Shown here one piece after another: positions 19,389 through 30,322 of a DNA stretch of 64,000 bases. Made by a program: the position numbers and the translations under genes. Positions within the stretch are counted from its first letter, which is position 1, and the number at the start of each line of letters is the position of its first letter. This stretch comes from Modicisalibacter xianhensis. GTDB lineage: Bacteria > Pseudomonadota > Gammaproteobacteria > Pseudomonadales > Halomonadaceae. The DNA is taken from positions 110,752 through 174,751 of the forward strand of contig NZ_FOPY01000010.1 of NCBI RefSeq assembly GCF_900113605.1, in the 5' to 3' direction. Under the pieces are notes generated by a model that was given only the letters and a program-made list of their open reading frames with translations, had not been told where the DNA came from and made no database searches.

Positions 19389-21368
19389 TCAGGCCGTGAC
19401 GAGGCTGTGTCGGGTCGGTTGGGGCAAGGCCGCGCGGGGAGCGGCCAAGTGAAGCGTGTCGCTGACCGTGAACTGGCCGACCTCCCGTGCCATGTCACCA
19501 GCCTGTTCGTCGAGTGATTTGCTGGCGGCCGCGACCTGCTCGACCAGGGCCGCGTTCTGCTGGGTCACTTCCTCCAGTTGGGACACGGCCTGGTTGATCT
19601 GCTCGATACCCGCCGACTGCTCGGTAGCGGCAGCCGAGATATCGTGCACCAACGAGGCGACCTGGCCGATACGCGAGGCGATCTCCGCCAGGGTCTCGTG
19701 GGTCGTCGAGACCAGGCGATTCCCCGTGTCGATGGTCGTGACGTTGCGCGCGATCAGCGTGCGGATGCGTTCGGCCTCGCTGGCGCTGCGGCTGGCCAGT
19801 TGGCGGACTTCGGAAGCGACCACTGCAAAGCCGCGGCCGTGCTCGCCGGCGCGTGCCGCTTCCACCGAGGCGTTGAGCGCCAGCAGGTTGGTCTGAAAGG
19901 CGATACTGTCGATGGCCGCGACAATGGCCGTGACTTCCTGGTTGGCCGTGTGGATGTGGGACATCGCCTGGCGAGCCTGATCGGCAACGCCACTGGCCTG
20001 TTGGGCCTGGCCAGCGACCTCGGTGGCCAGGCTCTGTGCCTGGCCAGCATTGTCGGCGGTATGGCGCACCGTCGAGGTGATCTGCTCCATGCTCGAGGCG
20101 GTTTCCACCAGCGAGGCGGACTGCTCCTCGGTGCGCTGGGCAAGGTCCTGATTGCCCTGGGCGATCTCGCCGCTGGCGACTTCGATGGACAACGCACTGC
20201 GCCGAATGTTGGTGACCAGACGTTCGGTGTCGTCGGTGGCTGCGTTGAAGGCCTGGTAGAGCTGCGAGAGTTCGTCGCTGCCCGGTACGTCCAAACGCTG
20301 GGTCAGATCGCCGCCGCGATGGGTGATAGCCTGCAAGGTGCGCTTGAGCGGGCCAACGATGGCGCGCACGATCGCCACGGTGAGTGCGAGGGTCAGCAGC
20401 GAGGCCAGGCCGGCAATGGCGACATATCCCCACAGCGCGATACGTGCGTCGCTGCGCAGGGCCTGGGCCGTGGCCAGGATTTCCTCGGTCACGGCATTTT
20501 CCACACGTTTGAGTTGGCCAATCTTGACCGTTTGCCAGTCGAACCACTGCTGCGGGTCGACACCAAAGCCACCTTGGTCGACCCGCTCGATGACCAATTC
20601 ACGCAGCCCGTCCAGACGTTCGATGTCGGGCCCCGAAAGCGCCTGCTGATACCTGTCGCGCATCGTGGGGGTGGCCAGCGTATCGAACCCCTGCAGGAAT
20701 GCCGCTTCCTCGCCAATCAGGTTCATGAAACGACGATACAGGGGCGGTGTCATCTGGTCGGCGGCAAAGGCGTTGGAGAGCAGGGCGCGCTCTATGCCGG
20801 CAAGATCCTTGGCTTCCAGCAGCTGATAATAGGCCGCCAGACGACGGGCGATGTCGGCTTCGTCGACCATGTGGCTCAGCTTGCCAGCTAGATCCATCAG
20901 GGCGGCATTGATCCCCGTGTAATGGCTCAGCGCCTCGGCGACGGGCACGGCAAGCTTATCCACGCGGCGGCGTAGGTCGACCGTGGCAGACAGGCGTTGG
21001 CGGGCCACGTCGACCTGACTGGCGAGGTCCTCGCTCAGGTAATCGGTATCGAGCGTGTCGAGCCGGGACAGCAGAGCTGCTGCCTGGGCATCGGTAATGG
21101 GGCGCTGTTCGCGCAGTTCAATGGCGAAATTGTCGCCGCCGCTGCCCAGAACCCCCGCCGTCATGCCGCGCTCTCTCTGGAGTTCGTGAATCAGGCTCCC
21201 GGCCTGCTGGGCCAGGGCAGTCAGGGACTGGAGCCGGTCCATGCTGCTCACCACTCGCTGTCGTTCGACGATGCCGTTCCCGGCGAAGAACAGCATGGCC
21301 AATACGGGCAGGACCAGGGCAAGCAGGAACTTGCGACTGACAGGAATACGATGCAGTACGGACGTCAT
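19389..21368 (-). CDS. Methyl-accepting chemotaxis protein with NIT sensor domain
   Basis: The 659-residue receptor has a first membrane helix (about 13-32), a long periplasmic all-helical sensor with the NIT-type motif [20 protein letters not shown], a second helix (about 300-325, [20 protein letters not shown]), a HAMP domain, and a cytoplasmic signalling hairpin. The hairpin tip has [18 protein letters not shown], and methylation helices contain many Glu/Gln pairs. NIT domains are linked to nitrate/nitrite sensing, but the ligand here is unknown. The C-terminus lacks an obvious CheR-binding pentapeptide. A ribosome site AAGG precedes ATG 21368. Confidence 0.92.
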   Translation of the reverse strand: MTSVLHRIPVSRKFLLALVLPVLAMLFFAGNGIVERQRVVSSMDRLQSLTALAQQAGSLIHELQRERGMTAGVLGSGGDNFAIELREQRPITDAQAAALLSRLDTLDTDYLSEDLASQVDVARQRLSATVDLRRRVDKLAVPVAEALSHYTGINAALMDLAGKLSHMVDEADIARRLAAYYQLLEAKDLAGIERALLSNAFAADQMTPPLYRRFMNLIGEEAAFLQGFDTLATPTMRDRYQQALSGPDIERLDGLRELVIERVDQGGFGVDPQQWFDWQTVKIGQLKRVENAVTEEILATAQALRSDARIALWGYVAIAGLASLLTLALTVAIVRAIVGPLKRTLQAITHRGGDLTQRLDVPGSDELSQLYQAFNAATDDTERLVTNIRRSALSIEVASGEIAQGNQDLAQRTEEQSASLVETASSMEQITSTVRHTADNAGQAQSLATEVAGQAQQASGVADQARQAMSHIHTANQEVTAIVAAIDSIAFQTNLLALNASVEAARAGEHGRGFAVVASEVRQLASRSASEAERIRTLIARNVTTIDTGNRLVSTTHETLAEIASRIGQVASLVHDISAAATEQSAGIEQINQAVSQLEEVTQQNAALVEQVAAASKSLDEQAGDMAREVGQFTVSDTLHLAAPRAALPQPTRHSLVTA

Positions 21369-21444
21369 TGGGAACCTTCCTGGGCGAATACGATGGGCGC
21401 GGCAGGAAAGGTAAGTGAATTGTCGTCGTTACCTGTTCATGACG

Positions 21445-21476
21445 CTCTCCTGCCGATGTCACTATCGGCAGGAGAG
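21445..21476 (-). terminator. Long hairpin between ldt and the chemoreceptor gene
   Basis: A perfect 13-bp stem (21445-21457 with 21464-21476) encloses 6 bases, 41 bases after the transpeptidase stop on the minus strand. No T-run follows. Confidence 0.55.
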
Positions 21477-21516
21477 GTCACGCGTTGATGAAGGCGTCGG
21501 GGTTCCCTGATGTGGA

Positions 21517-22575
21517 TCAATTTTCTTGAGGTTGTACGGGCGATGCGTCGAGCTGGCTGAGCAACGTCGGGTCGAGTGTCACCTGGTCGTAGAAATGGTA
21601 AGGCACCTCGAAGGGCGCTTCGGTCAGTGTCACGGGATGCGGAATGCCATCGGCATTCACTATGAGCGATTGCAAGCGGGCATAGTCGACCAGTACGCCT
21701 CGCTCATTGGCGGCCTGGGTCACCGAGGCGAAGGTTTTCTCGACGCGCGTTGCCAGTTCTTCCTGGGAGGTCTCGGGGATAGGGTAACTCTGCACCTCGA
21801 GCACGCCGGCCGGCGACCAGCCGATCTTGACCGGCTCGTTGATCAGGCGGACCTGCGTACCCTTGGGTACACGATAGATAAGATCCTCGATATCGCCCGG
21901 CAACATGCGGATGCAGCCGTGGGAGACACGCATGCCGACGCCCTGAGGGCGGTTGGTGCCGTGAATCAGATAGCCCGGAATGCCCAGCAGCATGGCATGC
22001 TCGCCGAGGGGGTTGTCCGGCCCGGGAGGTACCACGCTGGGCAGCGTTTCTCCCATCTCGGCCTTTTCCTTGATGATGCTCTGTGGTGGATACCAGGCGG
22101 GGTTTTCCAGCTTGTGGGTGACCGTGGTCGTGCCTAACGGGGTCTGCCAGTCCAGTCGGCCAATGCCGATCGGATAGGTCTCGACACGCGGCTGCTCGCC
22201 ATGACCCACCGAGGGATAGTAATAGAGACGCAACTCGGCCAGATTGACGACGAGACCTTCGCGCGGGCCGGGCGGCAGGATGTAGCGAGTCGGCAGCACG
22301 ATGTCGGTCCCTTCGCCGGGCAGCCACACCCGGGTATCCGGGTTGGCGGCGCGCATGGCGTTGTAGCCGATGCCATGATCGAGACCGATATCGATGAGGG
22401 TGTCTTGCTGTGACGCCTCGACCGTCTGGACCTGCCCGACGACATCACCCTGTTCGGGGAGCGTATAACGCCCGTCCGGGCTTGCCGCGTCCTCCTGTGC
22501 CAGCAGCAGGCGCGGCATGACCAGCATGCCCAGCGCCATCCAATGACCCATCCCTCGTTTCCATGCTCGCATCAT
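21517..22575 (-). CDS. L,D-transpeptidase (YkuD family, ErfK/YbiS-like)
   Basis: The 352-residue exported enzyme has a signal peptide (MLVMPRLLLAQ, about 1-27), a LysM-like segment (about 45-95, ASQQDTLIDIGLDHGIGYNA) and a YkuD catalytic domain (about 105-250). The catalytic site is in HGTNRPQGVGMRVSHGCIRM (Cys in SHGCIRM). The C-terminal extension is uncharacterised. Such enzymes crosslink peptidoglycan by 3-3 bonds or attach outer-membrane lipoprotein Lpp to it. Tandem ATGs occur at 22575 and 22572. Confidence 0.9.
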   Translation of the reverse strand: MMRAWKRGMGHWMALGMLVMPRLLLAQEDAASPDGRYTLPEQGDVVGQVQTVEASQQDTLIDIGLDHGIGYNAMRAANPDTRVWLPGEGTDIVLPTRYILPPGPREGLVVNLAELRLYYYPSVGHGEQPRVETYPIGIGRLDWQTPLGTTTVTHKLENPAWYPPQSIIKEKAEMGETLPSVVPPGPDNPLGEHAMLLGIPGYLIHGTNRPQGVGMRVSHGCIRMLPGDIEDLIYRVPKGTQVRLINEPVKIGWSPAGVLEVQSYPIPETSQEELATRVEKTFASVTQAANERGVLVDYARLQSLIVNADGIPHPVTLTEAPFEVPYHFYDQVTLDPTLLSQLDASPVQPQEN

Positions 22576-22692
22576 TCGTGACCTGTCGATCGTTTCCTTT
22601 GGTGGGGCGGAATGCCGTGTGGAGGCCGTAAACTAAACGAACGGCATCGTCGGGTCCAATGGATGCGTCGCCCTACGGCGTGATGCGATGCC

Positions 22693-22723
22693 TTGAGTCT
22701 GTAGCCGCTATAGGGAATAGACT
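22693..22723 (+). promoter_or_regulatory. MerR-type promoter/operator of the metal ATPase gene
   Basis: TTGAGT (22693-22698) and TAGACT (22718-22723) are separated by 19 bases, longer than the normal 17, as in promoters twisted by MerR-family activators. The spacer holds the near-palindrome CTGTAGCCGCTATAG. This layout resembles CadR/PbrR/ZntR operators. The ATPase start is 27 bases downstream. The regulator gene is not in the window. Confidence 0.65.
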
Positions 22724-22750
22724 GCCGGCAAAACGCGTCGGAGGCCGCTC

Positions 22751-25336
22751 ATGGCAACGCAATCCGCTACATTCGACATCACGCATCAATGGATCGTTCA
22801 GGGCATGGACTGCCCAGGCTGTGCCGCCAAGATTCGTGCCGCCCTGGAGCGCATGCCCGGCGTCGGCGGCATTTGGGTCTCTGACGAGGACGCGACAGTA
22901 TCGTTGTGGCTCGATTCGGACAAGACGTCGCCGGCGCAGGTCGAGCGTACGGTCGAGAGCCTGGGCTATGGCATTGCACCGAAAACCCTGGAGCCCCGGG
23001 AAGCGGTCGGTACCTGTTGCCAGTCATCCTGCTGTGGCAGCCAGGCGTCGAAAGAGGACGCAGCCCCCGCCTCGGCCGATGGCAGGTTGAGCTGGCATGT
23101 CGAGGGCATGGATTGTCCCAGTTGCGTGTCGAAGGTACGCGGCGCGGTGGAGCGCTTACCAGGTGTCGCGGATGTTCAGGTCTCTTTGATGCGCGAAACG
23201 CTTACCCTGCAGCTCGATGAAGCCCACACCTCGCGTGCCGATGTCGAGCGTGAAATCGTCAGGCTCGGTTATCGTACTTCCGATACGACCAACGCCCCGC
23301 GGGGCGGCACTCAAGGCAATGACGGTAACGCCGAACCGTCCTCCCTGGCCGTCAGGATGAAGCGGGCCCTGAAAAGTGGCAAGGCCCGCCTAGTGCTGCT
23401 GACCGGGTTGCTGTTGCTGACGGCGCTGATCGTCCGTCTGGTGGCGCCGGCCCCCCTGGGGGACTGGGCCTTTGCGCTGGCGTGCCTGGTCGGGGTGATA
23501 CCCGTGGCGAAACGGGCCTTTGCCGCCCTGCGTGCCGGCATGCCCTTTACCATCGAGATGTTGATGACCCTGGCGGCCGGCGGCGCTCTGGTGATCGGGG
23601 CTGCCGAGGAGGCGGCGCTGGTCATCTTCCTGTTCGCTGTCGGCGAAGTGCTCGAAGGCGTGGCGTCCGACCGGGCTCGGGCCGGGATCCGGGCGCTGGG
23701 CAATCTGATACCCAGGACGGCGCGGGTCGAGGAGAACGGCGAGGTTCGTCAGGCCGACGCCGCGCAGTTGCGCATCGGCCAGGTCGTGCAGGTCCGGCCG
23801 GGGGACCGCATGCCAGCCGATGGCGAGATCATCGAGGGAACGGCCTCGCTGGACGAGTCGCCGGTCACGGGCGAGTCGCTGCCCAAGGGCAAGAGTGTGG
23901 GCGAGGCGGTCTATGCCGGGTCGATCAATACCGACGCGGTGCTGCGTGTGCGGGTCACCAAGGCACCCGAAGACAATACCATTGCCCGCATCATCCGGCT
24001 GGTCGAAGAAGCCCAGGAGGCCCGCGCTCCGACCGAACGCTTCATCGACCGCTTCAGCCGCGTGTACATGCCGGCTGTGGTCGGCACCGCGATCCTGGTG
24101 GCGATAATACCGCCGCTGGCCTTTGGCGGCGCCTGGGGCGAATGGGTCTACCGTGCCTTGGCGCTGCTGCTGATCGGCTGCCCCTGTGCACTGGTGATCT
24201 CGGTACCGGCATCGATCGCCTCGTCTTTGTCCGCCGGGGCGCGTCACGGCCTGCTGATGAAGGGCGGTGTAGTGATCGAAGAGGCGGCGCGCACCAGTCT
24301 GGTGGCCTTCGACAAGACCGGCACGCTGACCCATGGCAGGCCGGAGGTCACTGACGTGCAGGCATTTGCGGGAGAGCGACACGAGGTCTTGGCCTTGGCG
24401 GCTGCCGTCGAGAGTGGCTCCAGCCATCCGCTGGCGGTCGCCATCCTGGCGCATGCCGAGGCGCAGGGCATCCGGCTTTCACGTGCCAGCCAGGCGCGTG
24501 CGATTGCCGGCCATGGCGTCGAGGCGCAGGTCGATGATGTGCGCTGCGTCGTTGCCTCGCCGCGCTATGCCGACGAAGCCGGTATGCTGAGCGGCACGAT
24601 CAGGGCGCGGATCGCGACGCTGGAAGATCAAGGCAAGACCGTGGCCGTGGTGTGCCGTGAAGCGTCGCTGGTCGGGCTGATCGCGCTGCGCGATGAGCCG
24701 CGTGCCGACGCCGCTCAAGGCGTGGAGAGTCTCAGCAAGCAGGGTGTGCGAAGTGTGATGCTTACCGGCGACAATCCACGCACGGCAGCGGCTATCGCCG
24801 ATGGTCTCGGCATGGAATATCGCGCTTCATTGCTGCCTGACGACAAGGTGACGGCGATTCGCGAGTTGATCGTCAGCGAGCGGGTGATGATGGTCGGCGA
24901 CGGCATCAACGACGCCCCGGCGCTGGCCTCGGCGCATGTCGGCGTGGCGATGGGCTCGGGTACCGATGTCGCCCTGGAAACCGCGGATGGCGCACTGCTG
25001 CGTAATCGCGTCGTCGACGTGGCCGCCAAGATCGGCCTGGCGCGGGCGACGATGGCCAATATTCGCCAGAACATTGCCATTGCCTTGGGCCTGAAGGGCA
25101 TCTTTCTGGTGACTACCGTGTTCGGCATCACCGGGTTGTGGCTGGCCATCCTGGCCGATACGGGGGCGACGGTGCTGGTCACGCTGAATGCGTTGCGCCT
25201 GCTGCGCTTCGACCCCTGGCGTCGGCTGGGCATTGCCCCGCAAACGGCCAGTCAGCCTGCTGTGTCGGCGAGGCGGGTATCGTCTGAAGTGGGGCAGTGG
25301 CAGCCGGACGGCAACGAGGCCGTGGCAAGCAAGTAG
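22751..25336 (+). CDS. zntA: Zn/Cd/Pb-translocating P-type ATPase (ZntA/CadA type)
   Basis: The 861-residue efflux pump has two heavy-metal-associated domains (GMDCPGCAAK near residue 17 and GMDCPSCVSK near residue 118), separated by a Cys-rich linker CCQSSCCGS that may bind metal. Eight membrane helices follow. Key motifs are the CPC metal site (Cys477, Cys479), the phosphorylated Asp521 in DKTGTLT, SSHPLAVAI, the TGDNPRTAAAI loop and MVGDGINDAPALA. The CPC type with DCPxC domains fits divalent soft metals rather than copper. ATG 22751 follows GGAGG. Expression is likely controlled by the MerR-type promoter immediately upstream. The C-terminus has a short disordered tail. Confidence 0.92.
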   Translation: MATQSATFDITHQWIVQGMDCPGCAAKIRAALERMPGVGGIWVSDEDATVSLWLDSDKTSPAQVERTVESLGYGIAPKTLEPREAVGTCCQSSCCGSQASKEDAAPASADGRLSWHVEGMDCPSCVSKVRGAVERLPGVADVQVSLMRETLTLQLDEAHTSRADVEREIVRLGYRTSDTTNAPRGGTQGNDGNAEPSSLAVRMKRALKSGKARLVLLTGLLLLTALIVRLVAPAPLGDWAFALACLVGVIPVAKRAFAALRAGMPFTIEMLMTLAAGGALVIGAAEEAALVIFLFAVGEVLEGVASDRARAGIRALGNLIPRTARVEENGEVRQADAAQLRIGQVVQVRPGDRMPADGEIIEGTASLDESPVTGESLPKGKSVGEAVYAGSINTDAVLRVRVTKAPEDNTIARIIRLVEEAQEARAPTERFIDRFSRVYMPAVVGTAILVAIIPPLAFGGAWGEWVYRALALLLIGCPCALVISVPASIASSLSAGARHGLLMKGGVVIEEAARTSLVAFDKTGTLTHGRPEVTDVQAFAGERHEVLALAAAVESGSSHPLAVAILAHAEAQGIRLSRASQARAIAGHGVEAQVDDVRCVVASPRYADEAGMLSGTIRARIATLEDQGKTVAVVCREASLVGLIALRDEPRADAAQGVESLSKQGVRSVMLTGDNPRTAAAIADGLGMEYRASLLPDDKVTAIRELIVSERVMMVGDGINDAPALASAHVGVAMGSGTDVALETADGALLRNRVVDVAAKIGLARATMANIRQNIAIALGLKGIFLVTTVFGITGLWLAILADTGATVLVTLNALRLLRFDPWRRLGIAPQTASQPAVSARRVSSEVGQWQPDGNEAVASK

Positions 25337-25348
25337 CGCCAACGTAAA

Positions 25349-25373
25349 ACGCGCCGGTCGATGACCGGCGCGT
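25349..25373. terminator. Bidirectional terminator between zntA and thiC
   Basis: An 11-bp perfect stem (25349-25359 with 25363-25373) encloses a 3-base loop. On the minus strand it is followed by TTTTAC, a good rho-independent signal for thiC; for zntA it lacks a T-run. Confidence 0.75.
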
Positions 25374-25400
25374 GCCGTCTGGCGTTCAGTCCTTTTCCGC

Positions 25401-27317
<1,917 letters not shown>

Positions 27318-27378
27318 TCAGGGAGGACAGCGGAGGAGGACAGGGGCAGGACACACGAATGTGGAGCGGCCTGCGTGT

Positions 27379-27496
27379 CGCTTGATCCCTACGCTGGTCC
27401 TAGCCAGGTCAGGTTCAACGGGCCCCACCGTGACGACACACTGATAGCCGTGCCGTAGGGTGATCTCAGCCGGTTCCACCGGCACCCCGTCAAGCG
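27379..27496 (-). ncRNA. TPP riboswitch (thi element) of thiC
   Basis: The minus strand carries the conserved aptamer: GGGGTGC near the 5' side, GGCTGAGA at 27471-27464, then GTTGAACCTGACC and GCGTAGGGATCAAGCG at the 3' side. Closing helix P1 pairs 27379-27385 with 27490-27496. The gap of about 90 bases to the thiC start leaves room for an expression platform acting on translation or transcription. Confidence 0.95.
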
Positions 27497-27498
27497 AT

Positions 27499-27547
27499 GG
27501 CGCCGCTTGGCGGCGCCTGAGTTGCCGGCCACCTCGCGGTGTCCGGC
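27499..27547 (-). terminator. Two hairpins downstream of tenA
   Basis: Hairpin 27524-27533 with 27538-27547 (one mismatch) comes first after the tenA stop on the minus strand. Hairpin 27499-27506 with 27510-27517 (8 bp, 3-base loop) comes second, just before the thiC riboswitch. Neither has a T-run. Confidence 0.45.
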
Positions 27548-27563
27548 GTTCGGTAGAGGGGGC

Positions 27564-28229
27564 TCAGGTGGACTGATCCAGCCCCATCTGCCAGAAATCG
27601 ATCTCCAGTCGGGTGGCGTCACGGAAGATCGTGACGAGCTGGTCGAAACGCGAGGCATCGAGTGTGGCAAGGCGTTCATCCAGCCAAGCGGTCTCGGCAT
27701 GCATCGCCTGCTGGAACTCGTCACTGGCGTACATGGCGATCCAGTCGGCGTAAGGATTGCCCTCGTGGTGTGTGAACGACTGGGCATTGAGCCAGTTGGC
27801 AATCTCGCCGTAGCCGATCAGGCACGGGGCCAGGGCGACATGCAGGTCGAGCAGGTCACCACGGCTGCCGGTATCGAGCACGTATCGGGTGTAGGCCAGC
27901 GTGGCACGGGCCTCGGGCAGCGTGGCCAGGTCGGCTTCGCTGATGCCCCACTCGTGGCAGTAGCCGACATGCAGGTCGAGTTCCACGTCGAGGATGGTCC
28001 TGAGTGCGTCATAGGCCTGGCGCAGTTCGGCCAACGTACGGCTCTTGTAGGCCGCCAACGCGTAGGCGCGGGCGAAGTGGACCAGAAACAGGTAATCCTG
28101 CTGCAGGTAATGACGAAATGCATCGGGCGCGAGGGTGCCGGCACCCAGACGAGTCACGAAGTCGTGCTCGCAGTAGGCTTGCCAATCTGCCTGGCAAGCG
28201 GCCTTGAGGTCGGCGAAACGGTAGGTCAC
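27564..28229 (-). CDS. tenA: Thiaminase II / aminopyrimidine aminohydrolase TenA
   Basis: The 221-residue all-helical TenA-family protein salvages thiamine breakdown products by hydrolysing aminopyrimidines to hydroxymethylpyrimidine. Family features are FRHYLQQDYLFLVHFARAYA, the C-containing stretch LAPCLIGYGEIANWLNA with the probable nucleophile Cys, and a late conserved Glu in RLEIDFWQMG. GTG 28229 was chosen because AGGAG lies 6 bases upstream; an in-frame ATG at 28283 lacks such support and sits nearer the riboswitch. It is controlled by its own TPP riboswitch and thus coregulated with thiC. Confidence 0.93.
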   Translation of the reverse strand: MTYRFADLKAACQADWQAYCEHDFVTRLGAGTLAPDAFRHYLQQDYLFLVHFARAYALAAYKSRTLAELRQAYDALRTILDVELDLHVGYCHEWGISEADLATLPEARATLAYTRYVLDTGSRGDLLDLHVALAPCLIGYGEIANWLNAQSFTHHEGNPYADWIAMYASDEFQQAMHAETAWLDERLATLDASRFDQLVTIFRDATRLEIDFWQMGLDQST

Positions 28230-28310
28230 GTCGTGCTCCTGTCGAGGCGCTTGGACGCCGCGAAATGGCACGCAGGGAGTCACGCGAAGGGAAGTGAAAG
28301 TACCGCCCAG

Positions 28311-28457
28311 GCTTGATCCCTACGCCGGTTCACTTCCCTCGGCCTCGTAAGGAGGCCAACGAAATCACCCGGATCAGGTTCTGCGGGATCGGCCCTGGAG
28401 CATGCATGGGCAAGCTCATCGACCATCTCAGCCGGTTCCACCGGCACCCCGTCAAGC
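28311..28457 (-). ncRNA. TPP riboswitch (thi element) of tenA
   Basis: The minus strand has GGGGTGCCGG, GGCTGAGA at 28443-28436, AGAACCTGATCCGGGTGATT and GCGTAGGGATCAAGC. P1 pairs 28311-28316 with 28452-28457. At about 147 bases it is longer than the thiC copy: an extra GGCCTC/GAGGCC stem sits on the 3' side and a longer arm follows GGCTGAGA. The tenA start lies about 80 bases downstream. Confidence 0.95.
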
Positions 28458-28530
28458 GTTCGATAACGTACGGCAGTCTAGCAGGTTGGCGCGGCGGTGC
28501 CAGTGGGCTTGCCGCCGCATTCAGGCATGA

Positions 28531-28941
28531 TTACCACAGCCAGCTATAGGGATTGGCCGGTGAGCGACGACGGCGCACGTCGCGAAGGCCGATTGCACAG
28601 CGTACCACCAGCCAGACGGCCAGCAGCGGCCAGGCAAGAGCGCCCACGGCAAAGAGGCTGAGCACGAAGGCGGCTACGGAGTAGAGCATGCCGATCCAGA
28701 AGGTGCGGATCTGGTAACGGTAATGAGCGCGCAGCCAGCGGGGGGCATCCGCCCGGTAAACGTATGCCATGACCACACCGATCAGTAACGTGGCATTGAC
28801 GGTGAGCAGGCCGGCCAGGTACAGCACGTAGATCACCTGGGGAATGGTGATGTCTTCCTTGCGCTCGTGCTGTCTTGCTTCCCGGTTCTCCTGCGGCTCT
28901 TCCTGCGACGTTTCGTGAGTATTGGGCGATGCTTGCGTCAT
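28531..28941 (-). CDS. Small membrane protein, DUF4870-like
   Basis: The 136-residue protein has a Glu/Gln-rich hydrophilic N-terminus (about 1-35) and three hydrophobic segments: IPQVIYVLYLAGLLTVNATL, FWIGMLYSVAAFVLSLFAVG, and ALAWPLLAVWLVVRCAIGL. The loop RWLRAHYRYQIRTFWIG is typical of a widespread uncharacterised membrane family. ATG 28941 follows GGAG at about 8 bases; an upstream TTG at 28956 is less likely. Function unknown. Confidence 0.75.
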   Translation of the reverse strand: MTQASPNTHETSQEEPQENREARQHERKEDITIPQVIYVLYLAGLLTVNATLLIGVVMAYVYRADAPRWLRAHYRYQIRTFWIGMLYSVAAFVLSLFAVGALAWPLLAVWLVVRCAIGLRDVRRRRSPANPYSWLW

Positions 28942-28990
28942 CGTCTCGCTCCGCAATCGAAAATTCTAGTGTCTCACTCCTTTAACAATG

Positions 28991-30268
28991 TTACGAGCTT
29001 GGCGCCGCGTCCTGTTCGGTGTCGTTGGGTGTGCCGAGCAGTTCCGGCTCGGCGCCGACGGGGCCGTCACCGAAGGTGACCCGGTAGAGGCCGGTCTCGC
29101 CGCTGTTCGAGGTGAAGTAGAGGGCACCATCCGGGCCGAAGGCGATCCCGGTGGGACGCGCCCAACGATTGCCCTGTTCGTCCTGGAAGCCGGTGATCAG
29201 GTCGTTGACTTGGCCGTTGCCCTGCGCATCGATGACGATACCGGCAATCCGCGGTTCGCGGCGTGTGGCCGGGTCGCCGGCGGCGCTGCCATCGGGCTGG
29301 GTTCCCCAACTGCCATGCACGGCGGTGACTGCATCCAGGGGAAGCATGCTGCCCTGAGGCATAAAATCCAGGCCCAGCGGGGCGCTGCGGGCGGGTAATG
29401 TCGCGACCGGCTGGGGAATCTCGCTGGCCGGGCGCGGCGGCTCGCTGGAGATGCAGTCGTCACGCTGATACTCGCCATCGACCCACTGAAACCATGGCAT
29501 GCCATGAAAACTGCCTTCTTCAGCGCGGACCAGGACTTCGCGTGGTGTCTCGTATCCCCAATGGTCGGGGCCATTGTTGATGGCATAGAGCGTTCCCGTG
29601 TCGTCCCAGGCGAGACCGACCGGATTGCGTAAGCCACTGGCATAGGCTTGCCACGTTGGTGAGTCACCGCTTTCGTCGAGCACCAGAATGCCGCCACGCC
29701 GGTCCTCGAAGTCATAATCCTCGCCAATGTACTGATCGGAGCAGTTGCCCTGGATGCCAAGTGACACGTAAAGCCGGTTGTCCGGCCCGACCGCCAGGGT
29801 GCGGGTATCGTGCCCACCGCCGCCGGGTAATTCGGCATAGACCGAGAAATCGTCGCGCGATGGCGAATCGCCGGTCCGGTAGGGCGCGCGCAGTAGCGCA
29901 TCGGTAGTGGCGACGTAAAGGTAGTCGCCGCGCTGCACCACGCTATTGGGGTAGGCATCGAACTCGGCCAGCGTGTCTGCCTGATCGTAGGGAGGGGCCA
30001 GGCGATAGATCTTGTAGGCATTGGAGCCGATGAACATTTCGCCACCCGGGCCGATACTGATCATGCGCGGGGCATCCAGGGAAGCGACCTTCTCGACACG
30101 CACGTCCCCTGGCACGTTCAGGCGATGCTCGGTTCCGGCCACGTCGACCGGATGCAGCGTGTCGGACTGGGCCAGGCCAGTCGCGGGCAGGGTCAGCAGG
30201 CTGGTGAGCAGGCCGACAGCGGACCATGACATCGTTGCTCGAGTGTTCCATGGGCGGCGTAGGGGCAT
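28991..30268 (-). CDS. Periplasmic sorbosone dehydrogenase-like (PQQ-dependent sugar dehydrogenase family) beta-propeller
   Basis: The 425-residue protein has a signal peptide (about 1-33, ending LPATGLAQ) and a six-bladed propeller typical of soluble glucose/sorbosone dehydrogenases, with GGGGHDTRTLAVGPDNRLYV, YASGLRNPVGLAWDD, INNGPDHWGYETPREVL and ARPTGIAFGPDGALYFTSN. Several Cys pairs could form disulfides in the periplasm. Substrate and cofactor binding cannot be confirmed by eye, and no PQQ synthesis genes are in the window. AGGAG precedes ATG 30268. The lipid A acyltransferase gene lies upstream on the same strand. Confidence 0.83.
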   Translation of the reverse strand: MPLRRPWNTRATMSWSAVGLLTSLLTLPATGLAQSDTLHPVDVAGTEHRLNVPGDVRVEKVASLDAPRMISIGPGGEMFIGSNAYKIYRLAPPYDQADTLAEFDAYPNSVVQRGDYLYVATTDALLRAPYRTGDSPSRDDFSVYAELPGGGGHDTRTLAVGPDNRLYVSLGIQGNCSDQYIGEDYDFEDRRGGILVLDESGDSPTWQAYASGLRNPVGLAWDDTGTLYAINNGPDHWGYETPREVLVRAEEGSFHGMPWFQWVDGEYQRDDCISSEPPRPASEIPQPVATLPARSAPLGLDFMPQGSMLPLDAVTAVHGSWGTQPDGSAAGDPATRREPRIAGIVIDAQGNGQVNDLITGFQDEQGNRWARPTGIAFGPDGALYFTSNSGETGLYRVTFGDGPVGAEPELLGTPNDTEQDAAPSS

Positions 30269-30322
30269 GATTCGACTCCTTGAATCCGGTCTGCCCCCAG
30301 TGTAGCCGAACCGGCGATTTGC

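Noticed and set aside
19578..20891. 437-codon plus-strand frame opposite the chemoreceptor gene
   Set aside because: Antisense of a clear MCP; the composition is that of a reversed coding strand and no ribosome site supports it.
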